Position numbers and translations under genes: made by a program | Notes under the pieces: generated by a model | The model's input: the letters and a program-made list of their open reading frames with translations, nothing else | What the model was told of the DNA's origin: nothing | The model's database searches: none | Origin: Sphingobium sp. | GTDB lineage: Bacteria > Pseudomonadota > Alphaproteobacteria > Sphingomonadales > Sphingomonadaceae | NCBI GenBank assembly: GCA_017744605.1 | Contig: JAGIAZ010000008.1 | Coordinates: 38,750 to 102,749, forward strand | Direction: 5' to 3' | DNA length: 64,000 nt | Shown here: one piece after another, positions 18,802 through 26,840 of the stretch | Layout of the letters: every line of letters begins with the position of its first letter | How positions within the stretch are numbered: the stretch's first letter is position 1

Positions 18802-20019
18802 ATGTCCGAGTCCATCAAGCGCGTCGTCCTCGCCTATTCGGGCGGCCTCGACACCAGCGTGATCCTGAAATGGCTGCAGCAGGAATATCAATGCGAGGTG
18901 GTGACTTTCACCGCCGACCTCGGCCAGGGCGAGGAACTCGAGCCTGCACGCAAGAAGGCCGAGATGGCCGGCGTGAAACCCGAGCACATCTTCATCGACG
19001 ACCTCAGGGAAGAGTTCGTCCGCGACTATATCTTCCCGATGATGCGTGCGAACGCGCTCTATGAGGGGCTGTACCTGCTCGGCACCAGCATTGCGCGGCC
19101 GCTGATCGCCAAGCGCCAGATCGAGATCGCGAAAATGGTCGGTGCGGACGCCGTCAGCCATGGCGCGACCGGCAAGGGCAACGATCAGGTCCGCTTCGAG
19201 CTGGGCTATTATGCGCTGAACCCGGACATCAAGGTGATCGCGCCCTGGCGCGAGTGGAACCTGACCTCGCGCGAGCGCCTGATCGAGTTTGCCGAGAAGC
19301 ACCAGATCCCGATCGCCAAGGACAAGCGCGGCGAGGCGCCCTTTTCGACCGACGCCAACATTCTGCACACCTCGTCCGAGGGCAAGGTGCTCGAGGATCC
19401 GTGGCAGGAAGTGCCCGACTATGTCTATTCGCGCACTGTCAATCCCGAGGATGCGCCGAACGAGCCCGAGACGATCACGATCGATTTCGAGCGTGGCGAC
19501 GGGGTCGCGCTGAACGGCCAGGCGATGTCCCCGGCCACCCTGTTCGCAGCGCTCAACGAGTTGGGCCGCAAACATGGCATCGGCCGACTCGATCTGGTCG
19601 AGAATCGCTTCGTCGGCATGAAGTCGCGCGGCATGTACGAGACGCCGGGCGGCACCATCTATCACCTCGCGCATCGCGGCATCGAGCAGATCACGCTCGA
19701 CCGCGGCGCCGCGCACCTCAAGGACGAACTCGCGCCGCGCTACGCCGAACTGATCTATAACGGCTTCTGGTTCTCGCCCGAGCGCGAAATGCTGCAGGCG
19801 GCGATCGACCATAGCCAGGAGAAGGTCAGCGGCACCGTCCGGCTCAAGCTCTACAAGGGCAGCGTGATCGTGACGGGGCGTAAATCGCCTTATTCGCTCT
19901 ATTCCGAGAAGGTCGTCACCTTCGAGGACGATCAGGGCGCCTACGACCAGCGCGATGCGGCCGGCTTCATCAAGCTGAACGCCCTGCGCCTGCGCCTGCT
20001 TGGCCGGCGCGACCGCTGA
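18802..20019 (+). CDS. argG: Argininosuccinate synthase
   Basis: A 405-residue enzyme of arginine biosynthesis that joins citrulline and aspartate using ATP. The N-type ATP pyrophosphatase loop AYSGGLDTS is at residues 12-20. [20 protein letters not shown] and the citrulline/aspartate-binding IAPWREW are present. The ATG at 18802 is used, and an in-frame TTG lies two codons upstream. It has the usual length and no visible anomaly. Confidence 0.97.
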   Translation: MSESIKRVVLAYSGGLDTSVILKWLQQEYQCEVVTFTADLGQGEELEPARKKAEMAGVKPEHIFIDDLREEFVRDYIFPMMRANALYEGLYLLGTSIARPLIAKRQIEIAKMVGADAVSHGATGKGNDQVRFELGYYALNPDIKVIAPWREWNLTSRERLIEFAEKHQIPIAKDKRGEAPFSTDANILHTSSEGKVLEDPWQEVPDYVYSRTVNPEDAPNEPETITIDFERGDGVALNGQAMSPATLFAALNELGRKHGIGRLDLVENRFVGMKSRGMYETPGGTIYHLAHRGIEQITLDRGAAHLKDELAPRYAELIYNGFWFSPEREMLQAAIDHSQEKVSGTVRLKLYKGSVIVTGRKSPYSLYSEKVVTFEDDQGAYDQRDAAGFIKLNALRLRLLGRRDR

Positions 20020-20021
20020 GC

Positions 20022-20165
20022 CTATTTGAACAGCGCGCCTGTCACCCAGATGAGGGTCAGCGCACCAATGGCCAGGAACAGCGAGATCCCCAGCACGTAG
20101 CGCACGATGTGGGGCGTACTGCCCGCACGCGCCTCGTCGGTGGACTTGTGGATTTCCTGGTCCAT
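20022..20165 (-). CDS. Small single-helix membrane protein
   Basis: A 47-residue protein with a polar, charged N-terminus (MDQEIHKSTDEARAGS) and one C-terminal membrane helix (about residues 22-45). The start at 20163-20165 is preferred because GGAG sits about eight bases upstream, and an ATG at 20177 is possible. It ends 3 bases from the argG stop, convergently. No family was recognised. The correct amphipathic layout and ribosome site argue that it is real. Confidence 0.55.
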   Translation of the reverse strand: MDQEIHKSTDEARAGSTPHIVRYVLGISLFLAIGALTLIWVTGALFK

Positions 20166-20320
20166 GGCGATCTCCATTCCTGCTCTCAACGCAGAAACAG
20201 GCCACCAAGTTCCACATGGGAACTGGCGCAACGCAATGCTGAGCCGCGCGTTCAAGCCGGCAGGCCACGGCATGGGCGACTGGCTCGCATCACGACGGCG
20301 CCAGCCGGCCTGACCGCCTG

Positions 20321-20791
20321 CTATTTGAAGGCGCCTTCACGCAGATTGATGCCATATTCGAGCCAGGCCTTGAGGGCGCAGATCATCTGCGACCAGCCGA
20401 AGCAGTTGCCGAAGGCGCCCTTGAGACCGGCGGGCGTCTCCCGCCAGCTGCCCTCGCTCACCGAGACGAGCGTTCGCGTGTTGCCGTCGAGCGGCTCGAA
20501 GGCGAAGACGCAGTCATTATAATAAGGCTCGTCGGCACGGCCCTCCGCCTGGCCTTCATTGGCGGGCCAGCGCAGCACGATCTTCTGGTCCGGCACGACC
20601 TCGATCACTTCGACGGGGAAGGCGCCCGGAAAATCATGGAAGTCCCACATGACCGTCGCGCCGGTCTCCAGCCGGCCCCTGGCACCTCCGGTCGTGAAAT
20701 AGGCGGAGAGCTTGGCAGGATCGGCGACCGCCTCGAACACCTCGTGGACGGGCTTCGCGATCCGGATCGACACGGTGAATTTGAGGTCCAT
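20321..20791 (-). CDS. SRPBCC (AHSA1-type) domain protein
   Basis: A 156-residue START-like ligand-binding fold of the Aha1/CalC type. It opens with FTVSIRIAKPVHEVFEAVADPAKLSAYFTT and has the KIVLRWP strand and the long C-terminal helix (ICALKAWLEYG). Such proteins are typically paired with an ArsR regulator, as here, with a 48-base divergent promoter region. The ligand is unknown. Confidence 0.85.
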   Translation of the reverse strand: MDLKFTVSIRIAKPVHEVFEAVADPAKLSAYFTTGGARGRLETGATVMWDFHDFPGAFPVEVIEVVPDQKIVLRWPANEGQAEGRADEPYYNDCVFAFEPLDGNTRTLVSVSEGSWRETPAGLKGAFGNCFGWSQMICALKAWLEYGINLREGAFK

Positions 20792-20821
20792 GGAATGTCT
20801 CCTCTTGAGTCGCGTTCAATT

Positions 20822-20841
20822 ATGTTATAAAAATATAACAT
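20822..20841. promoter_or_regulatory. Perfect palindromic operator overlapping the ArsR start codon
   Basis: ATGTTATA (20822-20829), four A residues, then TATAACAT (20834-20841) form a perfect inverted repeat in the divergent region. Its last bases include the first two of the regulator ATG (20840). It is AT-only in a GC-rich genome and contains -10-like TATAAA/TATAAC sequences. This fits an autoregulatory ArsR-family operator controlling both genes. Confidence 0.75.
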
Positions 20842-21181
20842 GTCAATCAGCGACGCGCATGATCGGATCTTCAAGGCGCTTTCTTCTTCCGTCCGGCGGC
20901 AGATACTCGACGATCTGCGCGACCAGCCGCTCACGACCGGCACGCTTTGCGCCCATTTCCCGGAACTCGATCGCTGTACGGTCATGCAGCATCTGAAGGT
21001 TCTCGAAGAAGCCGATCTGGTGACGGCCGTGCGTCGGGGCCGCGAACGCTGGAACTATCTCAATCCGCTTCCGATCCATGACATCCACGAACGCTGGATC
21101 GGCCCACACGCGGCGCGGGCGGTCGGCATGTTGGCACGCCTCAAGCACGATCTGGAAAAGGGCGGCGCGCCTCAGACATGA
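20840..21181 (+). CDS. ArsR-family winged-helix regulator
   Basis: A 113-residue repressor-type protein. It starts ISDAHDRIFKALSSSVRRQILDDL and has the recognition helix in LDRCTVMQHLKVLEEADLV followed by the wing RRGRERWNYL. There are no clustered metal-binding Cys/His, so it belongs to the non-metal group found with SRPBCC proteins. No Shine-Dalgarno sequence precedes the ATG, which lies inside the palindrome. The message may therefore be leaderless. It probably represses itself and the divergent SRPBCC gene. Confidence 0.88.
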   Translation: MSISDAHDRIFKALSSSVRRQILDDLRDQPLTTGTLCAHFPELDRCTVMQHLKVLEEADLVTAVRRGRERWNYLNPLPIHDIHERWIGPHAARAVGMLARLKHDLEKGGAPQT

Positions 21182-21359
21182 GCTTTCAGGAGGATGTTCA
21201 TCCGGTGGGCGTGCTCGGGAGAGATGCTCGTCCGCGCGAAGCGCCTCGACCGCCAGAAATGACCGGTCCGCCGATAGGGCAGCGACGCCGTCATGAAGCG
21301 ATCATTAAACAGGTCCATCAAGTCAGGAGCGAGTCGCCATTCCTTTGATGGAGATGACT

Positions 21360-21617
21360 ATGACCAACCCCGTGAACAGCTTTGCCGAAGCGCAGCAGAA
21401 TCTCTCCGATGCGCTGTTTCGACTGTGGATGCAGCCGCTCCAGCTGACGCAAGCCACGCTCGCGGTGGGCGGGGCGTTGATCGCAAAAGCATCGGATATC
21501 GTACCAACGGATACCGGGACTATTCCGGACGCCGTGGAAGCTGCCGAAGAAAAGATCGCGCATCTCGATGAGGAGATGGACCGCGCCGTGCCGGATGCGG
21601 CGGCCGTCGTGGTTTAG
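21360..21617 (+). CDS. Hypothetical protein, 85 residues
   Basis: Not recognised. The protein is acidic and largely helical, with a QQNLSDALFRLWMQPLQLTQATLAVGG stretch that could form an amphipathic helix and an EAAEEKIAHLDEEMDRAV segment near the C-terminus. The ATG at 21360 is chosen because GGAG is placed six bases upstream, and in-frame ATGs exist at 21348 and 21354. It lies alone between the ArsR gene and a DUF1345 membrane protein. Codon use looks normal. Confidence 0.5.
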   Translation: MTNPVNSFAEAQQNLSDALFRLWMQPLQLTQATLAVGGALIAKASDIVPTDTGTIPDAVEAAEEKIAHLDEEMDRAVPDAAAVVV

Positions 21618-21752
21618 GTCCAGCGCGAGGGCCGGGTGCCCGGCGTCGCGCGATAACCGCCCTGCACGGCGAGCATCCAGCCGGCCGTAATCTGCAATGG
21701 CGCGAAGCGCGGCTCTTGCGCAATGGGGCGCGCAAGGTCCATCAGGGATCAG

Positions 21753-22391
21753 ATGGCGACCCGATCCGCACCGTTCTGGCATCTGCCCTGGCGCTATGAG
21801 CTTTTCCTGCTGATGCTGCTCAGCATCATACCGCTGTCGCACTATATCGGCCTGCAGAGCGGTATCATGGCCGGCTTTGATGTCGCGGCGCTGGTTTTTG
21901 GGACGACATTGCGCCCCGTCTTCGCGCACGGTTCCGAAGCGATGCGGCGTTCCGCACGCGAGAATGACGCCAACCGGACGCTGATCCTGGCGATGACCGG
22001 GATCGTGATGGCGGTGATGCTGGTGGTCGTCGCCACCGACTTGCGACAGAAGGCAACGCCGTCCACGGCTCAGCTCATCCTCATCATCGCGACGCTGGTG
22101 ATCGGCTGGATCTTCTCCAACCTGATCTACACGTTCCACTATGCCTTTCTTTTCTATCGCGACGACGGCTGCGGCAGCGACCATGGCGGGCTTGAGTATC
22201 CCAAGCGCCCCGAACCCGATTACTGGGATTTCGCCTATTTCGCCTTCACGCTCGGCATGACGTTCCAGACCAGCGACGTGGCCATCACCAGCCCGGCGAT
22301 CCGCCGGGTCGCATTGTTTCACAGCTTCGCCGCGTTCGTCTTCAACCTCGGCGTCATCGCCTTTTCCATCAATATCATCGGCGGCGGCTGA
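21753..22391 (+). CDS. DUF1345 membrane protein
   Basis: A 212-residue inner-membrane protein with five helices and the family signature YFAFTLGMTFQTSDVAITSPAIRR. AGGGA sits just before the ATG at 21753. The function of DUF1345 proteins is not established. The gene stands alone. Confidence 0.85.
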   Translation: MATRSAPFWHLPWRYELFLLMLLSIIPLSHYIGLQSGIMAGFDVAALVFGTTLRPVFAHGSEAMRRSARENDANRTLILAMTGIVMAVMLVVVATDLRQKATPSTAQLILIIATLVIGWIFSNLIYTFHYAFLFYRDDGCGSDHGGLEYPKRPEPDYWDFAYFAFTLGMTFQTSDVAITSPAIRRVALFHSFAAFVFNLGVIAFSINIIGGG

Positions 22392-22440
22392 TCTCCGCGC
22401 TTCGCCGCCATGACGGCCAGCCTGCCCGGATCAAGGTCGC

Positions 22441-23814
22441 CTAAAAGCTCTCCTCGGCATAGACGCGGCTGAGGTCGCCGGCCCATTCGCCATGATAGCG
22501 TTCAAGCAGGCGCTCGGCATTGGTCCTGCGGGCAGCGACGACCTCGTCGAGCGTGGAGAGATAGCCGCTTTCATTGTCACCCGCACCATTGAGGCGCGTA
22601 CGGGCGGCAAGGCCGGACCGTGCGATGTCGAGAACCCGGCCGGCAATGTCCTGCAGCGTGCGGCTTCCCGGGATCGGCGCCCGGAGGCCGAGGCGCGGCA
22701 CGTCGTTGCGCAGCGCCTCCCGCGCTTCCATCGACCAGTCCTTCACGACATCCCAGGCCGCATCGAGCGCGCTATCGTCGTAAAGCAGGCCGACCCAGAG
22801 TGCAGGCAGTGCGCAAATGCGGCTCCACGGGCCGCCATCCGCGCCGCGCATCTCGAGGAAGCTCTTCATGCGGACTTCGGGGAAAGCGGTGGAGAGATGG
22901 TCGCTCCAGTCGCTGATCGTCGGCAGCTCGCCGGGTAGGGCGGGCAGCTTGCCCTTCAGGAAATCGCGGAAGCTCTGGCCGGCGGCATCGATATATTTGC
23001 CATCGCGGAAGACGAAATACATCGGCACGTCGAGCGCATAATCCGCATAGCGCTCGTAGCCGAAGCCGTCCTCGAACACGAAAGGCAGCATGCCGGTGCG
23101 GGCCGGGTCCGTGTCTGACCAGATGTGGCTGCGATAGGAAAGATAGCCGTTGGGCTTGCCTTCCGTGAAGGGCGAGTTGGCGAAGAGTGCGGTCGCCAGC
23201 GGCTGGAGCGCGAGGGAGACGCGGAACATCTTCACCATGCGGGCTTCGGACGAATAATCGAGATTGACCTGGATCGTGCAGGTCCGCAGCATCATGTCGA
23301 GGCCCATCGTGCCGACGCGCGGCATATGGTTGAGCATGATGCCGTAGCGGCCCTTGGGCATGATCGGCAGTTCGCCACGAGTCTTGTCCGGCCACATGCC
23401 CAGGCCCAGGAAGCCGAGGCCGAGGCGCTCGCCGATCGCCTTCACTTGCGTCAAATGACGGCCCGTCTCCGCGCAGGTCTCGTGAAGATTGTCGAGCGGC
23501 GCCCCTGAGAGTTCCAGCTGGCCGGCGGGCTCGAGGCTGATCGTGCCATCATCGCCGGCGAGTGCGATGACATTGTCGCCCTCGAACACCGGCTCCCAGC
23601 CATATTCACCGAGGCCCGCGAGCAGGTCGCGAATACCGCCGGGCTCGGCATAGCTCGGCGCGCGATGATCGGCGATATGGTAGACGAACTTCTCGTGCTC
23701 GGTGCCGATCTTCCAGCGGTCGGCGGGCTTTTCGCCTTGTTCGAACACACCGATGAGCTGATCGCGGCTCTCGATGACCGGATCGTCGCCTGCCGATTGC
23801 GTGCGCGTGCTCAT
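22441..23814 (-). CDS. gshA: Glutamate-cysteine ligase (plant/alphaproteobacterial type)
   Basis: A 457-residue enzyme making gamma-glutamylcysteine, the first step of glutathione synthesis, in the cytoplasm. KIGTEHEKFVY, SLEPAGQLELSGAP, the arginine-rich MLRTCTIQVNLDYSSEA and the late MKSFLEMRGADGGPW place it in the GshA group shared with plants. Length and ends are normal. The upstream gap holds a large inverted-repeat element. Confidence 0.93.
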   Translation of the reverse strand: MSTRTQSAGDDPVIESRDQLIGVFEQGEKPADRWKIGTEHEKFVYHIADHRAPSYAEPGGIRDLLAGLGEYGWEPVFEGDNVIALAGDDGTISLEPAGQLELSGAPLDNLHETCAETGRHLTQVKAIGERLGLGFLGLGMWPDKTRGELPIMPKGRYGIMLNHMPRVGTMGLDMMLRTCTIQVNLDYSSEARMVKMFRVSLALQPLATALFANSPFTEGKPNGYLSYRSHIWSDTDPARTGMLPFVFEDGFGYERYADYALDVPMYFVFRDGKYIDAAGQSFRDFLKGKLPALPGELPTISDWSDHLSTAFPEVRMKSFLEMRGADGGPWSRICALPALWVGLLYDDSALDAAWDVVKDWSMEAREALRNDVPRLGLRAPIPGSRTLQDIAGRVLDIARSGLAARTRLNGAGDNESGYLSTLDEVVAARRTNAERLLERYHGEWAGDLSRVYAEESF

Positions 23815-23943
23815 GCCCTGTTCGTCCTCTCGACCCAGCGGGTGCCCATAGGGCCATTATATGACAGTCGCAAATTCATTTCGTTTCGAAACTTGGTCTG
23901 AGAAGGAAGGGGTGTGCGAAAATCAACTGCCTGCACAAACAAG

Positions 23944-24111
23944 TTGGCGATTATACCCTTAAGACAAGGAATAGGCTGTTCCCCGGCGCAGGCCGGGGTC
24001 CAGACTGAACGGAAAGGTGCGTCCAATTGCAGGCATTCGACGCTTCGCGTCGAGACTGGGCCCCGGCCTGCGCCGGGAAACAGCGACCTGCTCGAACGGG
24101 ATAATCGCCAA
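23944..24111. repeat. 168-base nested inverted-repeat element (MITE-like)
   Basis: The outer ends TTGGCGATTATACCC (23944-23958) and GGGATAATCGCCAA (24098-24111) are inverted with one base missing. Inside, arms of about 32 bases (23975-24006 and 24052-24084) are inverted with only a few mismatches, around GGCGCAGGCCGGGG. The element fills most of the 339-base gap 23815-24153, which carries no gene. The size and terminal inverted repeats suggest a non-autonomous mobile element or a REP composite. Confidence 0.7.
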
Positions 24112-24153
24112 ATAAGTTCGGGGGTGACGAAGATGGGAGGTTGGCGATCGGGA

Positions 24154-24903
24154 TTATGCCGACCAGTCGCCGTTCTGCGCCATCCAGCAGGCGGTTGCGG
24201 CCATGGCGGCGGTTTCGGCGCGCAAGATGCGGGGGCCGAGCGAGATGGCGCGGGCCGCCGGAAGCGCGCGGATGAGCTCCCGCTCTTGCGTGGTGAAGCC
24301 GCCTTCCGGGCCGATGAGCAGGGCGGCGGGGCCTGGGTTGGCGGCAAAGGCGTCGGACATGGGGCTGCCGCCCAGTTCGTCGGCGAAGAAGAGCGCGCGG
24401 TCGAGGGGCCAGTCTTCGAGCAGCTTCGGCAATGCGATGAGGTTGGCGAGTTCGGGCAGGGCGGTGCGGCCGCATTGTTCGGCGGCCTCGACGAGATGGG
24501 ACTGGAGCCGGTCGAGATTGACCTTGTCGACGATAGCGCGCTCGGTGCGCACCGGGACCAGTCGCGCGACGCCCAGTTCACACGCCTTTTCGACGACGAG
24601 ATCGATGCGGCCTTTCTTGATCGGGGCGGCGCACAGCCAGAAGTCGGGGACGGTTTCGAGCGGCTTTGTCTGCCGCACGCAACGCAGGACGAGGTCGCGC
24701 TTGCGGATCTGCTCGGGCCGGGCGGCCCACTCGCCGTTCAGGCCATCGAACAGCAGAACAGCATCGCCTTCCTTCACGCGCATGACCGAGATCAGATAAT
24801 GCGCGGCATTGCCGTCGACGCCGACCATTACGTCCGGCCCCAGCGCCGTCTCGACATAGAGGCGCGGCGCGCTGCGGGGCGGCCAGGCGGGAGTGGCGGG
24901 CAT
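24154..24903 (-). CDS. rsmE: 16S rRNA (uracil-1498-N3)-methyltransferase
   Basis: A 249-residue SPOUT-class methyltransferase. An N-terminal PUA-like domain (HYLISVMRVKEGD) is followed by the knotted domain with LLIGPEGGFTTQERELI and ISLGPRILRAETAAMAA, which forms the SAM-binding knot. It methylates m3U1498 of the 30S subunit. Length is normal. Its start region adjoins a repeat and the divergent ubiA gene. Confidence 0.93.
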   Translation of the reverse strand: MPATPAWPPRSAPRLYVETALGPDVMVGVDGNAAHYLISVMRVKEGDAVLLFDGLNGEWAARPEQIRKRDLVLRCVRQTKPLETVPDFWLCAAPIKKGRIDLVVEKACELGVARLVPVRTERAIVDKVNLDRLQSHLVEAAEQCGRTALPELANLIALPKLLEDWPLDRALFFADELGGSPMSDAFAANPGPAALLIGPEGGFTTQERELIRALPAARAISLGPRILRAETAAMAATACWMAQNGDWSA

Positions 24904-24919
24904 CAGGCTTTCATCTCCG

Positions 24920-25018
24920 TTCGGGCTGAGCTAGTCGAAGCCCCGTCCTTGCTTCTTTAAGGAAGAACGGCCCTTCGACAAGTTCGACCGAGGCATGTGA
25001 CTCGATCGAAGGGCGAAC
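24920..25018. repeat. Intergenic inverted repeat between rsmE and ubiA
   Basis: GTCGAAGCCCCGT (24934-24946) faces ACGGCCCTTCGAC (24967-24979) with two mismatches. The flanking CCGTTCGGGCTGAG at 24918 and TTCGACAAGTTCGACC at 24975 match the widespread sphingomonad repeat of the form TTCGACAAGCTCAG...CGAACGG. It occupies the divergent promoter region of two genes, so it may influence their expression. Confidence 0.65.
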
Positions 25019-25027
25019 GGAGTGGTT

Positions 25028-25930
25028 GTGACGGAAGCGATTGTTCCCGATAGTGAGACGACCGGCTTTCTGCGCATGCTGCCGCGTGGCGCGCGGCCTT
25101 ATGCATTGCTCGCCCGCTTCGACCGGCCGATCGGCTGGTGGCTGCTCTTCTGGCCTTGCGCCTTCGGTGTGGCGCTCGCGGGCGGTGCGATCGAGCGTTG
25201 GCCACTGATCCTGTGGCTGCTGCTTGGCGCGATTGCGATGCGCGGCGCCGGCTGCGTCTATAACGACATCGTCGACCGCGATCTGGATGCGCAGGTGGCG
25301 CGCACGGCAAGCCGGCCGATTGCCAGCGGCGCCGTGTCGCTGAAGGCGGCCTGGGCCTGGCTGGTGACGCTGAGCCTCATCGGGCTGGTCGTGCTCCTGC
25401 AATTGCACTGGCGCGCGCAGCTGGTCGCACTGGGGAGCCTGCTGCTGGTCGCGGCTTACCCATTCATGAAACGCATCACCTGGTGGCCGCAGGCCTGGCT
25501 TGGTCTCGTCTTCACCTGGGGTGCGCCGGTCGCCTGGGTCGAAGTGACCGGCGGCATGAATGCGGCGGGACTGCTGCTCTATGCCGGGGGACTGTTCTGG
25601 ACGATCGGCTATGACACCATCTATGCGCTGCAGGACAGGGAGGACGATGCGCTGGTCGGCATACGGTCGAGCGCCTTGGCCATGGGGCGCCATGTCCGGG
25701 CGGGCGTTGGCCTCTGCTATGGGCTCGCGCTGCTGCTCTGGGGCGCTGCCTTCTGGATGACGGCGCGCGTGCCGTTGGCACTGGTCGCGCTATTGCCGGT
25801 CGCAATTCACTTCTTCTGGCAGGTCGCTTTCCTCAAGCAGGATGGCGCCGATCCCCTCGCCAAGTTCCGGTCCAATCGCTTCGCGGGATTGCTCCTGTTC
25901 GCCGCCTGCGTTGTTGTGGGAAGCGCCTGA
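25028..25930 (+). CDS. ubiA: 4-hydroxybenzoate octaprenyltransferase
   Basis: A 300-residue inner-membrane prenyltransferase of ubiquinone synthesis. The two metal-diphosphate motifs are YNDIVDRDLDAQ and DTIYALQDREDD, separated by the normal distance, with about eight membrane helices. A GTG start at 25028 is preferred because GGAG lies five bases upstream, and GTG at 25022 is an alternative. Confidence 0.93.
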   Translation: MTEAIVPDSETTGFLRMLPRGARPYALLARFDRPIGWWLLFWPCAFGVALAGGAIERWPLILWLLLGAIAMRGAGCVYNDIVDRDLDAQVARTASRPIASGAVSLKAAWAWLVTLSLIGLVVLLQLHWRAQLVALGSLLLVAAYPFMKRITWWPQAWLGLVFTWGAPVAWVEVTGGMNAAGLLLYAGGLFWTIGYDTIYALQDREDDALVGIRSSALAMGRHVRAGVGLCYGLALLLWGAAFWMTARVPLALVALLPVAIHFFWQVAFLKQDGADPLAKFRSNRFAGLLLFAACVVVGSA

Positions 25931-25980
25931 ACGGACAACGAGCCGGGCAAAGCTGTTGCGCCGGGGCCACAAAATGCCCT

Positions 25981-26010
25981 TTGGCCGATAAAAATAACGA
26001 TCGGTATAAA
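25981..26010 (+). promoter_or_regulatory. Candidate promoter of the barrel gene at 26217
   Basis: TTGGCC (25981-25986) and TATAAA (26005-26010) are separated by 18 bases in an AT-rich part of the 286-base gap before the outer-membrane protein gene. The match to a housekeeping promoter is moderate, and the roughly 200-base leader would be long. Confidence 0.35.
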
Positions 26011-26216
26011 ATATCTTGAGTCGCCGGCTTGAAGCTCGGCGCGCTTCTTACCATACCTCTCGGTACGAAAAGGAAGCTCCTGATTTCGATGCGCGGGTGA
26101 CTGCGCTTCGGGCTGGACTCCTCATGAAAGGATTGTTCGAATCACCCCCAGCGCCGGCGTGGAGCGCCCCCTCAAACCCTAGCTCCCGCCGGCCAATTTT
26201 CCCGAAAGGAATGAAT

Positions 26217-26786
26217 ATGAAGACGTTGATGCTCATCGGGGCAGCCCTTGTTGCGCTCTCCGCTACTCCGGGCATGGCCAAGTCCGCGTTCGAAGGTCCC
26301 TCCGTGGGCGTTCAGGCCGGTTGGAATCATGACATTGCGATCAACGACAAGAAGGATGCCGTCATCGGTGGCGTCTTTGCCGGTTATGATCATGAGGTTG
26401 CGCCCAACATCATCCTCGGCGCCGAGGGTGGCTTCTCGCTGGGTGCGAGCGATCGCATCGGCCCGGCTGGAACCAATGCCGCGACGATCGACCCCAATTA
26501 CAGCTTCGACCTGTCGGCGCGAGCCGGCTATGTCGTCGGCGAGAAGAACCTCCTCTATGTGCGTGGCGGCTACACCAACAGCCGCGCCGACGTGACGCGG
26601 ACGGTTGCCAATGTGACCACCGCCGGCAAGCAGACCTTTGACGGCTGGTTCGTCGGCAGCGGTGTCGAGCGCAAGCTGACCGACAATGTCTCGGCCCGCG
26701 TCGAATATCGCTTCAACGACATCGGTTCGGACAATGCCAAGTACCAGCGCCACCAGGCTCTGGTCGGTGTCGCCTATCGTTTCTGA
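26217..26786 (+). CDS. Small outer-membrane beta-barrel protein (paralogue 3)
   Basis: A 189-residue protein. The ATG at 26217 is seven bases after AAAGGA, and an ATG at 26211 is possible. The signal peptide covers residues 1-20 (ATPGMA-KS). The barrel shares GPSVGVQAGW, NLLYVRGGYTNSRA and the terminal YQRHQALVGVAYRF with the two minus-strand paralogues at 14 and 18 kb. It ends in Phe as outer-membrane barrels do. Confidence 0.85.
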   Translation: MKTLMLIGAALVALSATPGMAKSAFEGPSVGVQAGWNHDIAINDKKDAVIGGVFAGYDHEVAPNIILGAEGGFSLGASDRIGPAGTNAATIDPNYSFDLSARAGYVVGEKNLLYVRGGYTNSRADVTRTVANVTTAGKQTFDGWFVGSGVERKLTDNVSARVEYRFNDIGSDNAKYQRHQALVGVAYRF

Positions 26787-26807
26787 CGGCGTCTAGTCGT
26801 TAGAGAT

Positions 26808-26840
26808 TGAGGCCGGGCCTTCGGGTCCGGCCTCATGCTT
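26808..26840. terminator. Intrinsic terminator between convergent genes
   Basis: TGAGGCCGG (26808-26816) pairs with CCGGCCTCA (26827-26835), followed by TGCTTTTT. It terminates the barrel gene and overlaps the stop codon of the convergent oxidoreductase gene (TCA, 26833-26835). Confidence 0.8.
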
